Source: Aurelia coerulea
Lineage: Eukaryota; Cnidaria; Scyphozoa; Semaeostomeae; Ulmaridae
Direction: 5' to 3'
Length of the DNA: 64,000 bases
Assembly: GCA_039566865.1 (NCBI GenBank)
Contig: CM076959.1
Span: 5,997,501 to 6,061,500 of the forward strand
Made by a program: the position numbers and the translations under genes. The notes beneath the pieces are model-generated. The model was given only the letters and a program-made list of their open reading frames with translations. It made no database searches and had not been told where the DNA came from. Shown here piece after piece: positions 43,965 through 56,631 of the stretch; the stretch's first letter is position 1, and every line of letters starts with the position of its first letter.

Positions 43965-46900
43965 GGCTATCTGTAAAACATGGAGTGTGGAATGATGGAA
44001 TGGAATGATGGAAAGGAAAAATGGAATGGAGTGATGGAATGGAATGATGGAATGGAATGGTATAGATGGAATGGTAGATATGGAATAGCCAAACTACTGG
44101 TCGCTTTGGAAAAAAAATTGCACCGATGTGTTCCTCAAGATCTTCTTAGTTTATTTTACATATGTTTCCTTGAAAGTCTCATGAAATTCCCTTAAATATC
44201 GACTGAAACAACTAGCATGATAACAGACTGTGTGAGCAGACATCAGTTAAGTCGTTTAATTGATGTGAGTTGTAGGGAAAAAATCTGTAAAACATGGAGT
44301 GATGGAATGGAATGGAATGGTCGACATGGAATAGCCAAACTATTGGTCGGTTTTGAAAAAAAATTACACCAATGTGTTCCTCTCGATCTCTTCAGTTCAT
44401 TTAGCGCATATTTTCTTGAAAATATGCTGGAATTCCTTCAGATTTCAACTGAAAAAAAATTGGATCTATGCTAGGCTCGCGTGAACACAGCTGTGGAATG
44501 TTGAGAAGTGACAGGGATCAATGACAGTTTTAATCCTTATCCTGTAATGGCGCCAAGATCATTTTTATCATAAACGGGGGTTCATAAGAAACTTTAGACA
44601 ACAGCAAATTGAGTTATTGCTGCCCTCATGCACTCACTCGCTATTGTTTGAAAACAATGCCCAGTTGTTCATCATTTGCACAGTTTGTGGTATTGTTTAT
44701 ATTTCATTTCGCGTTGTGCAACTGTGAACTGAACTGCGTCGATTTTTCAAAAGCTATGCTTCACCACGTTGTGACTTTCGTCGAAGAATCCATAGTTTTA
44801 AGCTGCTAGCATATTTTGCCTGTGCAGCAGGCTTCACCATGGTGGGTTTTACATACACGATTGTCATTTAGAGCATGAAGAATGCCTTCAAAATGCTATG
44901 AAAATGGATAACTTTAACGCAGATTGTACCACAGATTGTTTTATCTTACTGGTTACGTTGGACGCCCTGTTTAAAAAACAGAATGATTCTGAAAAATAGT
45001 GCAAATTTGATAGACTCCAAGAAACTCTTAGTAGCAAGAAGCTTTTTTGAGCTAGCCTGTGTTCTAGACTCCAGAAAAATAAATTATATTTGCGTAATGG
45101 TCTGGAACACGGGCTATTTTGAGCCCCAAGTGCTTATTACTCAATCTTGGAGACTCCAGAGGGGGCTTTAAGGGAGAGGGTGCTTGTCAGCTAGAGAGGG
45201 GGTTTATTCTCAAATGAAAAGGATATAAATTAAAGCATCTTAACTCTTTTATCCCCAATTTTGAGGAATGACATACAATATTACCGAGTCAAATGAACAA
45301 ATTCGACATATTTATCAAAGCAGTATCAAAATTAACCTGCACACTTTTTTAGCTAAATAAACTGAAATTTGACATCATTTTTAATACAAATGAAGGAGGA
45401 TGGAAAGTGGGGCTTCTTTAGAACATTTAGCTTAGAAGGGAGGGGCTTACCAGAGAGGGAGGGGTTTATTAGAGAGGGGAGCTAGGGAGCTAAAAAAGAA
45501 CGTTTCTTCAACCTCAGTTCCCAGAGTCTTTGTCATGTTTGGACTTCCCAAAAATAAGAAATTGTAAGAAAAGTACGTCTAAACTAATTTTTTTTAAGAA
45601 CTAAGGTCAAAGATTGCCAGACAGTCTCTTAAATGTAGCATACTTTGGCTACCTAAAGTCTCGGAATGAGTTTTAATTTCCATTCTGGAATGATTTATTT
45701 TTGTTCGAAGAGCTCTTAAATCACTTTGTAATAAGATTTCAAACTAGTAATAAAGTGATTTGCGCTCAAGACAATTTAAAAATAGTTAAAACATATTTTG
45801 AGTCACCGGAGAACATTATAACGGTAAATTACAAAAGTTTCGTATTTTTAATTCATAGTTTAGTTTTTTAAAGGGAATTCTCAGGATCTATAAACCTTTG
45901 ACAAAAATAACAGGAAATTCTGATATCCGATATGGCTAGAGCCACTTGAACCACTTTTATTATAAAAATGAGAGTGTATTATTGTTGAGAATTTCTTCCG
46001 GAATCAAACCAGCTGTGAATCATAATGTTCTGACTTCCCGTCTAATTTCAATTGAATCTCTGCACATGGGGATGGCGTGGCAAGTGCCTGGAAAAATCAA
46101 CACATCAATGGTGCCAGCCTTTAGTAAATTTTAGTGACTCCTGGCCATAAAAACTTGAAAACTCAAAATCTAATTGTTTGAACCTCTTGGGGGGACTATT
46201 ATAGCATTTGGGGGACTATTTCCTTTTTAGCATGGTCACCATTACAACGCATTTTTTACCTTCTTTCAAGCAAATATTTCGAACTGTCAAAGAAGCTCAA
46301 CTCCCATAGCCAAAGCTCTGAAGGTACAGATCAGTGACCGAACATTTCTACCACATTCAACTTTGTTACTTTTGTAGATTTCTTTCACATGATTGTTGAT
46401 GTGAATTTGGTGATTTTTCTGACAGTACCAACAGAGGATGTTTGGGGGTCCCAAAACCGTAATACCGCTCAAAATTTAAATGCAAAACATTTTGCGATAT
46501 TTTACATCAAACCGAAACATAGTGTGCAAGATTACAAAATATGGTGAAACACCGTGACCGTAAAACCCAAACATTCCCTCTATCAAGTAGCAAGCCCGGA
46601 GGAAATTAAATCTGGCTTCGTCAGCTACTGAAATTCTGCACGACAGTTTTCTGGGAGCACACACATGCTTGACTGTATGTAAAGCAAAGCCCACCATGGT
46701 GAAGCCTGCTGCACAGACAAAATTACCATTAGTGCCTAAAAATTCTGAAAATAAAATGGTACCCGATAAGACAAAATATGCCAGCAGCATAAAACTATGG
46801 ATTCTCCGACGAAAGTCACAACGTGGTGAAGCATAGCTTTTGAAAAATCGACGCAGTTCAGTTCACAGTTGCACAACCTGAAATGAAATCTAAACAATAC

Positions 46901-47625
46901 CACAAACTGTGCAAATGATGAACAACTGGGCATTGTTTTCAAACAATAGTGAGTGAGTGCATGAGGGCAGCAATAACTCAATTTGCTGTTGTCTAAAGTT
47001 TCTTACGAACCCCCGTTTATGATAAAAATGATATTGGCGCCATTACAGGATAAGGATTAAAACTGTCATTGATCCCTGTCACTTCTCAACATTCCACAGC
47101 TGTGTTCACGCGAGCCTAGCATAGATCCAATTTTGTTTCGGTTGAAATCTGAAGGAATTCCAGCATATTTTCAAGAAAATATGCGCAAAATGAACTGAAG
47201 AGATCGTGAGGAACACATTGGTGTAATTTTTTTTCAAAACCGACCAATAGTTTGGCTATTCCATGTCGACCATTCCATTCCATTCCATCACTCCATGTTT
47301 TACAGATTTTTTCCCTACAACTCACATCAATTAAACGACTTAACTGATGTCTGCCCACACAGTCTGTTATCATGCTTGTTGTTTCAGTCGATATTTAAGG
47401 GAATTTCATGAGACTTTCAAGAAAACGTATGTAAAATAAACTAAGAAGATCTTGAGGAACACATCGGTGCAATTTTTTTTCCAAAGCGACCTGTAGTTTA
47501 GCTATTCCATATCTACCATTGCATCTATACCATTCCATTCCATCATTCCATTCCATCATTCCATTCCATTATTCCATTCCATCATTCCATTCCATCATTC
47601 CACACTCCATGTTTTACAGATAGCC
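43965..47625. mobile_element. Long-TIR foldback element, 3.66 kb, 10-bp duplication
   Basis: The ends are GGCTATCTGTAAAACATGG and its exact complement. Inverted arms are about 0.9 kb each (43965-44860 and 46680-47625). Each arm holds two copies of a roughly 310-bp unit beginning 'ctgtaaaacatggagtg' with an ATGGA/ATGGAATGG microsatellite. The flanks are GTCCTCAACC at 43955-43964 and 47626-47635, a perfect 10-bp target duplication. Long TIRs and a 9-11-bp duplication are typical of Mutator-like elements. The loop (44860-46680) has no transposase. Removing the element restores the host reading frame. Short ORFs in the two arms are mirror images. Confidence 0.9.
44860..46680. other. Loop of the long-TIR element
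   Basis: It contains G-rich 'gagaggggg' and 'ggaggggctta' repeats (45130-45490) that recur at 61750-61860. It also has a family H-like copy at about 45570-45980 and a pair of inverted 'gcctgtgttctagac' words near 45056 and 45100. No coding sequence. Confidence 0.5.
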
Positions 47626-49834
47626 GTCCTCAACCTGGAGATTGGCCAGCTCAATTTTACATGAGGCAGATTCAATATCACATCCCAGATCATTCTCCTC
47701 AGTGTTTGCAAAATGTTGTTCCTTTCATAGGTCCCTTGCACTTGCAGCTCAATTCAAGAGAATGTGTCTGTGTTCTCAACATTGAATTGTTTAAGAAAGC
47801 TTACTCTTACATCTTTGGAGAAAGGAAAATTCTTGCAAACAAGCCAAAAGCATGGAGGATATCCTTGATTGAAGAGCTGCTTTATGGAGGCTGGACCTTG
47901 ATCAGAGATCAAGTTATCATTGCTTTTTCCAACTGTAAGGATGTGCAGTACTTGACACTCCTCAACCTTCTTGACAACTATATTCCTCTTGTTCTCTCAA
48001 TCTACTCTGTGATCTTCAAGTGTGGAAATTCAGATCAGTATGTTGACTCTGTCTTGCGCTGTTGGATGATGTTCTTTTGCTTCAAGCGTCATCATTATGA
48101 CAAGGCCCCACTAATCTGGTTGAGCAATTTCTTGTACTGGAAAAGTATTGATCATCCTCTCTTCCATACCATCACACAAAGCCTGAATGCATTTGATGAG
48201 TATCCAGTAGAGAATTTTCATTCCATCTTAAGAGCCCAGACCAGCCACAGTGACAATGGTGACTTACTTCGTCAAAAAGCAATGGTGACTTACTTTGGCA
48301 ACAAAGCAACATCAGGGAATTTCACATCTGTCTATGCAATTCCAAAGCGATATGCTTTCAGCAGAGGAATATTAGATGAGCTCAAACTAAGTGCAGCAAA
48401 ATTCATCTGCAGCATCTTGCATGAAATCAAGGAGCATCCAAACAGTGCACAAGAGGTAACATGACCAAAAAGGAAGCCAAAAAGCATGACATACTGGAAA
48501 CTACCCCACCTCTACAGAGAAGAAACTGTTGTTTCATCAAAGATTTTGCCACTTGGATTTCAGTTCCAAGGAAAAGAGCCAAATCCAAACAAGTTTGTAC
48601 AGGGACAAGTCGGATGGGGGGGGGATATTCTTCCTAAGTCACAAATCTAGACACCATGTTTGCCAGTGGATGTACATTGCATTCCTATGGCAATTTAAGC
48701 AATCATGATATCATTGTAACATTCATGATTTAAAACATGTTAATGCAGATCTGGCTGGTTGAATATGAATGAAACCTTGATTGCTTTGATTGCTAAAGGA
48801 ATGGGTATGTCCAAAAACATAAAAAAATTGATGTTTGGTTGACAAAAATTCTAGATTTGGAAGAATGTCTTCACTTCCTGGAAAGAAAGTTTGCACTTTT
48901 TAAACAAATCTTCTTTCCATCTTCCTTTCCCAATGTTTGAATATCTATATTACGATCTTCTATGCAAATCCATAAACAAGTGGATACATTTGAAGAAATT
49001 AAAATAATGAGAACGAAAGCATATGTTACATGGGGGTCTAACTAAAATGTGCAAGCCTACCTAGACTATTGATGCAGACTCAAATCAAAGTGCCTTTAAA
49101 AGGAAAGGGTGCTCTACTATCACATTTTGGTCCATCAACAGTTATTGAACCTTTGGTCCAGCTCTGAAAGTTTCATAGCGTTTATTGGATTTTGAGTATT
49201 GAAAGTTTTTAAGCTGTTTGTCAAAAGGTTCTTGGCATAAAATAGAGTTGAAATATAAATGAATAAAACAGCCTGTGAAATCTATTTACAGTGATTGTTG
49301 AGTTTCTTACTTTTTGGTGATCTGAGAGATTTGTTTTTTTATAAAGTTTCTTGCATGAAATATGCTTATGATAGTCCAGGCTATGCAGCAATATCCTAGC
49401 TATTGCAACTTAGGCCCACCTCACAGTTTAATATCAAGAACACTACTTACAAAAATTTCCTTTTTTTCCAGGAGATGCGATTTTGCCAACTGCCAACAAT
49501 CTGCAAGTAACATAAGATTCAAGATTGTCCATGGATGTGGTCACTCATTTCACCTTGAATGCTTTCCTTCAGGTCACGCTGTGTGTTCCATTTGCCGAGA
49601 TGAAGTCATTGATGCAATCAAATCACTGTCAGCAAAAGCATCTGAAGCAATCATCAACCCTGAAACAGCTTCCAATGACTCAATTGCAGAAGATGAACAT
49701 GAAGATGAAGAAGAAGATGACCTTGCTGGATCTGGATCTGATGAAAGTACACATCTCAGTATTGATGATTCCTGTTTGCAACTGAGGCAGCAAATCTGCA
49801 GCTGGGGTCTCATATGTGGACCAGGACCTTGAAG

Positions 49835-50795
49835 TGGAGAGCAGTACGTTTTATTGTGGACATTCAAACGGTTTTTTTTAAAACCACTAAATATGCCAAT
49901 GGCACAGACCGATATAGATTCTCATTCACAAAAAGTTTTGAAGCCTTCTTGCATCTGCTAAGTTTCCCATTTGGCAATAACTGATTTGCTAGGTTCTATG
50001 GCCAATACAATAGTCAATCCTTGGAACCTACCTAACCTATACAATTACAGTTCTCTTTTTAATTGACTTTAATAATTTGGTATCATTTATACTAATAGGA
50101 TAAAATATATGAGATAGGATCTATCAGCAAATCGAGCCTACTACAGCAGTAGAACGAGTAAGCTCTTCTTGGGGGCAAAATGAGCGAGAGCCAAACTGTA
50201 AATAAATAAAATTTGGTAAAAATCATGAATCCCACCTAGGCCTACCCTTCTCGATATTGAGAATGATAAGTTAACAGTTTTCAATCTTCTAACTTTATTT
50301 GCAGACCACGGTTAAGCCTGGCCTAAATGAATATTCAAGTTGGCTAATGAACGAAAATACCAAGAAAGAACAAACCTTTTCTCCCCTTTTCTGTCGTATC
50401 TTTCTACTTGCGAGGTGAACAAACAAGAAAGCAGCAAAGGAACATGTGCATTTATTGGCCTAAGTAATTTGCTCCATTCCAATATCCAATGTTGTTGCTT
50501 TAACAACGAAATGTTTTCAGCAGATGGTTTCCGATATGGATGAAACATCAAGCAGGAGAGGAATCTTGCACTGAAATCTTTTGAAACTTCAATATGCTGT
50601 AACTCTAAAAGTTTGCGAGATCGGACGAAAGTCCAACAACAGATTTGTGCGCTGCGGCCCCAAGAACACTTCCAGATAATAATTTGCATAAAAAGGCAAA
50701 ACAGATTTTACACCGGGTTTTTTTGAACGGGGGGTTGTCAAAATGGGCGGAAATGGCCTAAATACAGTACTGTCGTGATGAATGGGGATTCCCCT
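49835..50795. other. No gene recognised
   Basis: The open frame at 50312-50689 on the minus strand has no motif or splice support. Confidence 0.4.
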
Positions 50796-50798
50796 CAC

Positions 50799-51269
50799 GC
50801 TGGCAAGCGTTAGCCAATCAAAGATTCGAACCTGGTAATTTTCGCTATCCAATTTTACTTTTAAGAGCAGGACAGAAGAGCTTGGCAAACAAATTACGAT
50901 GTTTGGAATATCTCCATGGACAATACAAAATGGATGTGGAATATTTGGGTGGCTATTCAATATTGTTAATATCTGATATTCCTTGATGGCAAAGCTGTAA
51001 TGAAATACTAGATAATTTTTGACTGCAACATCAAGGTCTTTATACTTCCCTGCAAAAACTATGGATGTTTCCCCAGCTCCTAACTTTGTTGTACATTTTA
51101 ACTCAGAGTCACAGATCACTTGCTCCACAAGACAGCGATCTGAGGCAGTTCCCGCTATATCAAGAGTTCCTTGGCTGACAAACTCTCCTAATGACTCACA
51201 CACAGTTTTGCTCTCAAAACCGTGCCTTTCTTCAAATTGGTGGTAGCTGCCGCTTCTGTCCAGTTGCAT
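50799..51269 (-). CDS. Protein-kinase-like first exon (N-lobe)
   Basis: ATG at 51269 gives 157 in-frame codons to a donor, AGC|GTGAGG (50799/50798). It has a glycine-rich loop 'LGAGETSIVFAGKY' (about residues 63-76), the VAVK lysine (K84), a helix-C-like 'AIKEYQILTIL' (E97) and 'HPNIPHPFCIV', the arrangement of a kinase N-lobe. The catalytic loop and activation segment would be in later exons, which I did not find. After the donor the frame runs on as intron. It could be an orphan exon or a fragment of a multicopy kinase family. Confidence 0.5.
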
Positions 51270-51299
51270 GATCTTTTGGTCCTGCTTTTCACTGACTAT

Positions 51300-52848
51300 T
51301 CAGCACTAAGGAATACTAGTACATGGCAGGGTGTCGAATGGGCAAAAGCATGAAATGACGGTAGCATAAAGGCTACTTTTCCAAGAATCTTTTCATTTCC
51401 AGATTTTCCTTGAAAACAAGTTGAAAAATGCTAAACTATTCGTGTTCACATTAATCCAACTTACTTCCTCTTCAATGGAAATCTAATCTGCAGGTACAAT
51501 GAACAGGAAAGATATCATAATTTATACAAGTTAAACCCACCTGAATCCACCTGAACCCAGCTAAATGAACCCAGCTGAACCATGCTGGTTTTTAGAACAT
51601 GCGACTGCGACACATCAAATTATAAGTATGCATGGGGTGCAACACAGCTGGGTAAAAATACGACGATGCAATGTAGAAGCATTGATAATTTAAAAATGAG
51701 ATGATTCCAATCCTGTACAGAAGAGTGGACAATCTGTTCACCAAAGCACAGTGTATAAGACTTTACCAGTTATTAATCTGGAACTTATTTAAACAATCTT
51801 AAACAAATATAGGGATCAGAAATATAGAGTACTTTATGAGCTCAATTTTACAGACCAAACATTATTTCCTGATTCAATTTTATCTCACTCAGGGAGCCAT
51901 TCCTTAGTACCATTGGAATATAGTGACACTAACAGCATAGAGAGATGACTTCGATGCAGAATTTGCAAATCTAAGTTAAGGTATAAATGCGATAAATGCT
52001 CAAGTCCAACAGAACCATTTGCCAAAAGAATGCTGGAATAAATACCACATTGAAAGAGTTTTGGATCAGCCAAGCAGCCAGTCACAAGAAAACTTGTAAA
52101 ATTTTCATGGGAGGGGTAACATCTTGTAATCTTTGAAGTAGATTTAGATCAATTGTAGGGACATTATGCAATGTCTTAATTACTAAAGCAATATGATAAT
52201 GATCTTCTATGTATAGTCAAAACCAAATTTTCAGCTGCAGGTGTGAAATTTTAAAATTGTGAAAATGTGATGATATGAAAATTTGGTACAGAGGATTTTG
52301 CATTTTACCTGTCTCATTCTGACTTTGAGCAAAAATTTTAAAGAATTCTATCTTCATGCAATGGTTATTCAGGCCATTCGAATGCAACTGCAACAAGATT
52401 GGTAATGCACTATTGGACAAAACGATCTGGATCTTACTGAAGGTACGAATGGTTTCTCCTTGGAAAATTATCTCGTGTTTTTGCTGCTGTCAGTAGGCAC
52501 GGAAGAGAGTAAAAAATCTCTGATTGTTTTCAGAAACTAATTTTTATCATTGTTTCCAAAAAACTGATGATTGTCTTCAGCTGATTTCTGAATATGAACT
52601 TGCCACATTCAAAACGATTGAGTTTTAATTTTCAGCAACCATTTCACTTTGATATTGGTTTGAAAATTCAGAATTACATCCAATGCTCTAGAAATCTTAA
52701 CAACATCAACATGGATACCAACCAGGTCGTCACCTACTCTTTCATTTGCAGACTTTCGCTAGATACTTCTAACTTTTTCTGAGAATCAGACATCTTTTAC
52801 AGTCTGACTCTATTTATTCTATTCTTTATCAAATGTTTTTCCCTTTGT
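51300..52848. other. No gene recognised
   Basis: AT-rich. 'cctgaa-ccacctgaacccag' short direct repeats near 51540-51585. Earlier exons of the EnSpm-like gene may be here but were not identified. Confidence 0.4.
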
Positions 52849-52850
52849 AG

Positions 52851-55260
52851 CTGTCCAAGGACGAGACACTGAATACAACATCTATGATTTGTGTGTACAC
52901 TGCCTGAAACCATCCAGGATGTAGACGCCCTAAATGACGACATGGGAGATGAAGCCAATCCTGTCAACTTGGTGGAAGTTCGAAATCATGAAAAAGTCAA
53001 CCCAAGAGTGAAGATTCCAGGGAAGGAGAAAGAAATATGCAAGGCCACTTTGGTGTCACTCATGAATGATGATCCAAAGATTTCACATGAAAGGTAATAC
53101 GATTTGATATGCAGGTCACCTTGAAAAGTGTAAATGTTTGAAAAGTCACAGAAGTTGGAACATATCAATATAATGTTTCGCTATAAATGAAAACCCACTT
53201 GATTTTTTTTTTCTTAATATGGTTAAGAGAAGAATGTGAAAGGTTGGTAAAATAACAAAATGTCGGTGTTCTTTCAAACAATTATTCTTGTTGGTATCTG
53301 TTATCTGGAAACAGTCACCTGTATATATCTATCATAATGCTGAACATAAGTTAGCGTCAAGCAGACTTCCATTCCACGATGTGTTGTATTTTCTATTAGA
53401 TTCTAACATAACATGTTGCTATGTATCATTTGCCAATTAAAAATATTTACAAGTTTATAATATAAAAATTGATACAATGCAATATAATAGGTTAAAAATG
53501 TGAAGGAAAAACAGCCCTCATTGCAGTGGCTGGGATAGCATTAAAAGGTCAAGATGACCTTAATTCCATTATGCAGTTGCAGAAGTTAGATTGAGAATAA
53601 AAAGACTGATGTAGCATCTTTGATTAGACGGGGGCATTTAGCATTTTTGTTATTTTCCAGACTGAAACGAGTTTGTCAGCGGAATGAATACATACTACCT
53701 GTCTTGGCGTGGTAGGGTTTCTTGTAAAACTGCAAGAACAGCATGCAGTTCCACGAGCAGTCCAACATGAAGTTGCCACTGATACCATCTTGTTGTTAAG
53801 ATTTGTTACTGAAAGTTATGGTCATTTGCTCAAGACGAAATTAGGCATGCTGGGATTCAACTACATGATCATGATAAGATCATCAAACTGCTAGGCGATA
53901 GTGATTTTTTCACAAGAAATTTAGAGGCATTGCAGTCCAATCATCTTTTCGTGCAATACTGCATAGAGGAGCTAAAAATGATCATGCCTATCCAATATAT
54001 GCTAGGTTCTGACAATGGGGTAAAGCACAAAATGCAGTACATACCAATTAAGAAAGTACTGGCAGCATTCCTTCAAAAAGATCATGTGATGGCTGAACAA
54101 TTGTCAAGGACCAAGCAAATATCACAAAATCATCTCCATGATTTCAAAGATGGCATCATTCAACTGCAGTTCTATACCGATGAATTCAAAGTGGTCAATC
54201 CAATTGGATCCAAGCGCAGTATACACAAGATTTGTGCATTTTACTATACAGTTGGAAACCTGCATGCAAAGTTGCAATGTCAGCTTAGACACATTTTCCT
54301 GGCTATTTGGGTCAAACACAAGCTTCCGAAAGATGTATATAAATATTCTGGAGTGCTTAAACCACGCATTGATGATCTGCAGGTGCAGGATTTGTATGCG
54401 AATGGCATCAACTTGTTCTTTGATGACAACCAACAAGTAAACGTCAAGGTTGAGTTGACAACAACATCATAAGATAACCTCTCTGCACACAGTCTGGCAG
54501 GATTTAATGCATCTTTTAACGCAGGAAGAATCTGCAGGTTTTGTATGGCCAGCTATGATGAAATCACGCACCAATTTGCAGAGTCTGACTTTCTGCTTCG
54601 ATCAAAAGATCTGCATTCATATCACCTGGAGGCAATCACAAATCTTGATGCTAACAAAGCAATTTATGGAGTGCGAGATAACTGCTGCTTATCAGTTCTT
54701 CCATACTTTGAAGTGATGGATTGCTTTCTGCCAGATGCAATGCATCATGTCTTGGAGGGAATTATTCCTGACCTCTTGAAGGCACTTTTGTCAGATCTTG
54801 TCAGTGAGAAGCATATTTCTATTGACAAAGTTAATCAATGCATTGATCATTTTGAATATGGTCAAAATGATAGCAAAAACAAGCCGCAATGTCTTCCCAC
54901 ACGTTTGTGCACAACAGGCAGCATCTCGGGAAGCGCATCAGAAAATGGTACATGCTCCGAAATCTTCCACATATGATTGGCAATGCTGTTTCTCTTGGCC
55001 ACAAGGCGTGGGAAATGTACCTCCTTTTTCGTGACATTACAGATGTCATATTTGCACCAGTGATTGACAAATTCTGGATGCCATGGTTTGAAGATGAGAT
55101 TCAATCCTTCCTGAAATCTTTTGCATCAATGCATCCTGAAAGCTATGTGCCAAAATTTCATTTTTTGGTCCACTATCCAAGGTTGTTGGTTGAATTTGAA
55201 GCATCTTTGGTGCAGATGTGATTTGATGCAGTATTGAAACCAGACGTCGCAAAGAGTAGA
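52851..55260 (+). pseudogene. EnSpm/CACTA-like (Tnp2-type) transposase, decayed
   Basis: Exon 52851-53093 (tttgtag| ... AAAG|GTAATA) joins in phase to 53662 (ttttccag|). The protein reads 'TLPETIQDVDALNDDMGDEA', 'KLQEQHAVPRAVQHEVATDT', 'FYTDEFKVVNPIGSKRSIHK', 'DNLSAHSLAGFNASFN', 'GRICRFCMASYDEI', 'LPDAMHHVLEGIIPDLLKAL' and 'YVPKFHFLVHYPRLLVEFEA'. The order of a D-x-N-P-x-G block, a DNL..H..AGF block, a CxxC finger and a D-x-MH-x-x-EG block matches Tnp2 transposases. Damage includes frameshifts near 52885, 53708, 53862 and 54885-54895, an in-frame TAA at 54470-54472 and a TGA at 55219-55221 (context suggests CGA to TGA). It is not functional. The family call is from recalled motif order. Confidence 0.75.
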
Positions 55261-55264
55261 GTTC

Positions 55265-56075
55265 CGGGTTCTTCAATCCACTATACGTTAATGTATTTTG
55301 ATTTTTAGTTTCTTCGATTCATCCTAGTTTCTAGAATTCAGCTGTATGACTTGTATTTAATTTGAAATGAATTTAGGGCGTTATCTAAAATATCAATTCA
55401 GTTAATGTAAAACAACACTGGTTTCAGTAACGACCGCATGTCATTTCAGGAAATGACCATTCTAAAACGGCCATATAATTTTTTACAGAAGGTTCCCAAA
55501 GATACCCTTTGGCACACGCACTCGAAACATGTTCTAGTTGATTGTAATATTTTTTGCTAAAACACCGTTTGACCCCGTCTTTTAGATTTTCAACAGTTCC
55601 TACCTAAATATCGGTTTTTATCCTCAAATATGGTACTTGTAGTAATTCGCAAAATTCGCGAAAATTTTCCACTCGTTTTCGATGAAATGAAAGACACATG
55701 ATGCTGAGATGTATACAATCAAAATAAAAAAATTATTCTAAGAATCGTAGCTGTTTGAGCAGAGAAATTGAATTTTGAAGTTAGCCTAAATCAAGTGTTG
55801 ATTGTCTTCTCAATATGAAATTTGTAAACTTGTGATTTCTTGAAACTTTAAACAATCTGTTTCTTTGCTCTCATAGGTCCGATTTTAATAATTCCTTTTT
55901 TATTTTGACTGCCAATCATTGGTCTTTCAAATGAGCTACAGTGTGATTGATTTCGGGAACTTTCATTTTTCGGCATTTATAACATTATTTTGCCATTCTG
56001 GATCACTGTGATTTGGCATCATTGACCAATGAAGTTGAGCGTGCAAATTAATTAGACAATTTAAATGCTATTACA
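55265..56075. other. No gene recognised
   Basis: AT-rich spacer or RecQ intron; nothing supported. Confidence 0.45.
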
Positions 56076-56076
56076 G

Positions 56077-56270
56077 AGTTTAGCCTACAACACACGGAAT
56101 GTCAACATAAAATGATATTACAATACTTTGGGGAAGATATTAGTGAATGTGAGGAAAATTGTGATGTTTGCAGAAATCCCAAGAGAGTAAATCCAAACAA
56201 AATGATAGAAGAGGCAAAAATAGTTTGACAGTGTTTTAAAGAAATGAAAAGGTTGTCATCAATAGGAGTT
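56077..56270 (+). pseudogene. RecQ-like helicase, C-terminal zinc-binding exon
   Basis: The acceptor is ctattacag|AG at 56076/56077. It reads 'LQHTECQHKMILQYFGED' and 'SECEENCDVCRNPKR', the C...YFGE...C...CDVC signature of the RecQ zinc-binding subdomain with all four cysteines. A TGA at 56226-56228 is followed in frame by 'QCFKEMKRLSSIGV'. The exon is then cut by a transposon at 56270 and appears to resume after 59984 ('FLCPIYRLPLL'). Confidence 0.75.
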
Positions 56271-56631
56271 GTATGGTGGCCGAGAGCTGCCATTTCAGTT
56301 TTATCTACATTCTTACGTGAAAATGAAATCGAATTTGAATTTGAACTCGCTTTACTTTCATTTTTTATTTTAAAATTTTTAATTTAATTTTTAACTAAAA
56401 AATCAACTAGGGTAAATTAAATTAAATTGAAATAAACTGAAATCAAATTGAAATCAAATCGTAACAAAATTGAATTGAAATTAGATTCATATCCACGTGG
56501 CCGAGAGCTGCCAACTCTGCACTGTTTATCGCCTTGGCCGAGAACTGCCATCAGCCTCGCTTTGAATTTCACCGCAGTAAAAAATAACAGTGGCTGCTCT
56601 GGCTCTCTGGCCTGAAGTTACGCCGAGGAGT

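Larger units (their letters stand above)
42893..49832 (+). pseudogene. Multicopy cysteine-rich-tail gene, split and decayed
   Basis: One reading frame can be followed through four blocks. First, 42893-43378 ('AFEEVDIRGETFVLVLKNLC', 'YSKSIDLQQEVTGCRHLLWT', 'SETGLNIFA'). Second, after a frameshift at about 43380, to 43964 ('RIAISKSTQRRVLYKIASNH', 'LMIDDYTNIHTKQRPSNEET', 'LSLFICPQP'). Third, 47636-48592 ('GDWPAQFYMRQIQYHIPDHS', 'VVPFIGPLHLQLNSRECVCV', 'EELLYGGWTLIRDQVIIAFS', 'NAFDEYPVENFHSILRAQT'). Fourth, 49472-49832 with a Cys/His-rich segment 'RCDFANCQQ', 'HGCGHSFHLECFPSGHAVCS', 'ICRDEV' and an acidic tail. A transposon splits it at 43964/47636 in frame. TGA at 48462 interrupts the third block. 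The tail resembles a RING-like zinc finger. The function is unknown; similar proteins are widespread in cnidarian genomes by recall. Confidence 0.65.

Noticed and set aside
43980..44474. Frames 'MECGMMEWNDG...' and 'MITDCVSRHQ...' with mirror copies at 46736-47373
   Set aside because: They are inside the inverted arms of the 3.66-kb element; the mirrored pairs drift without codon-aware conservation.
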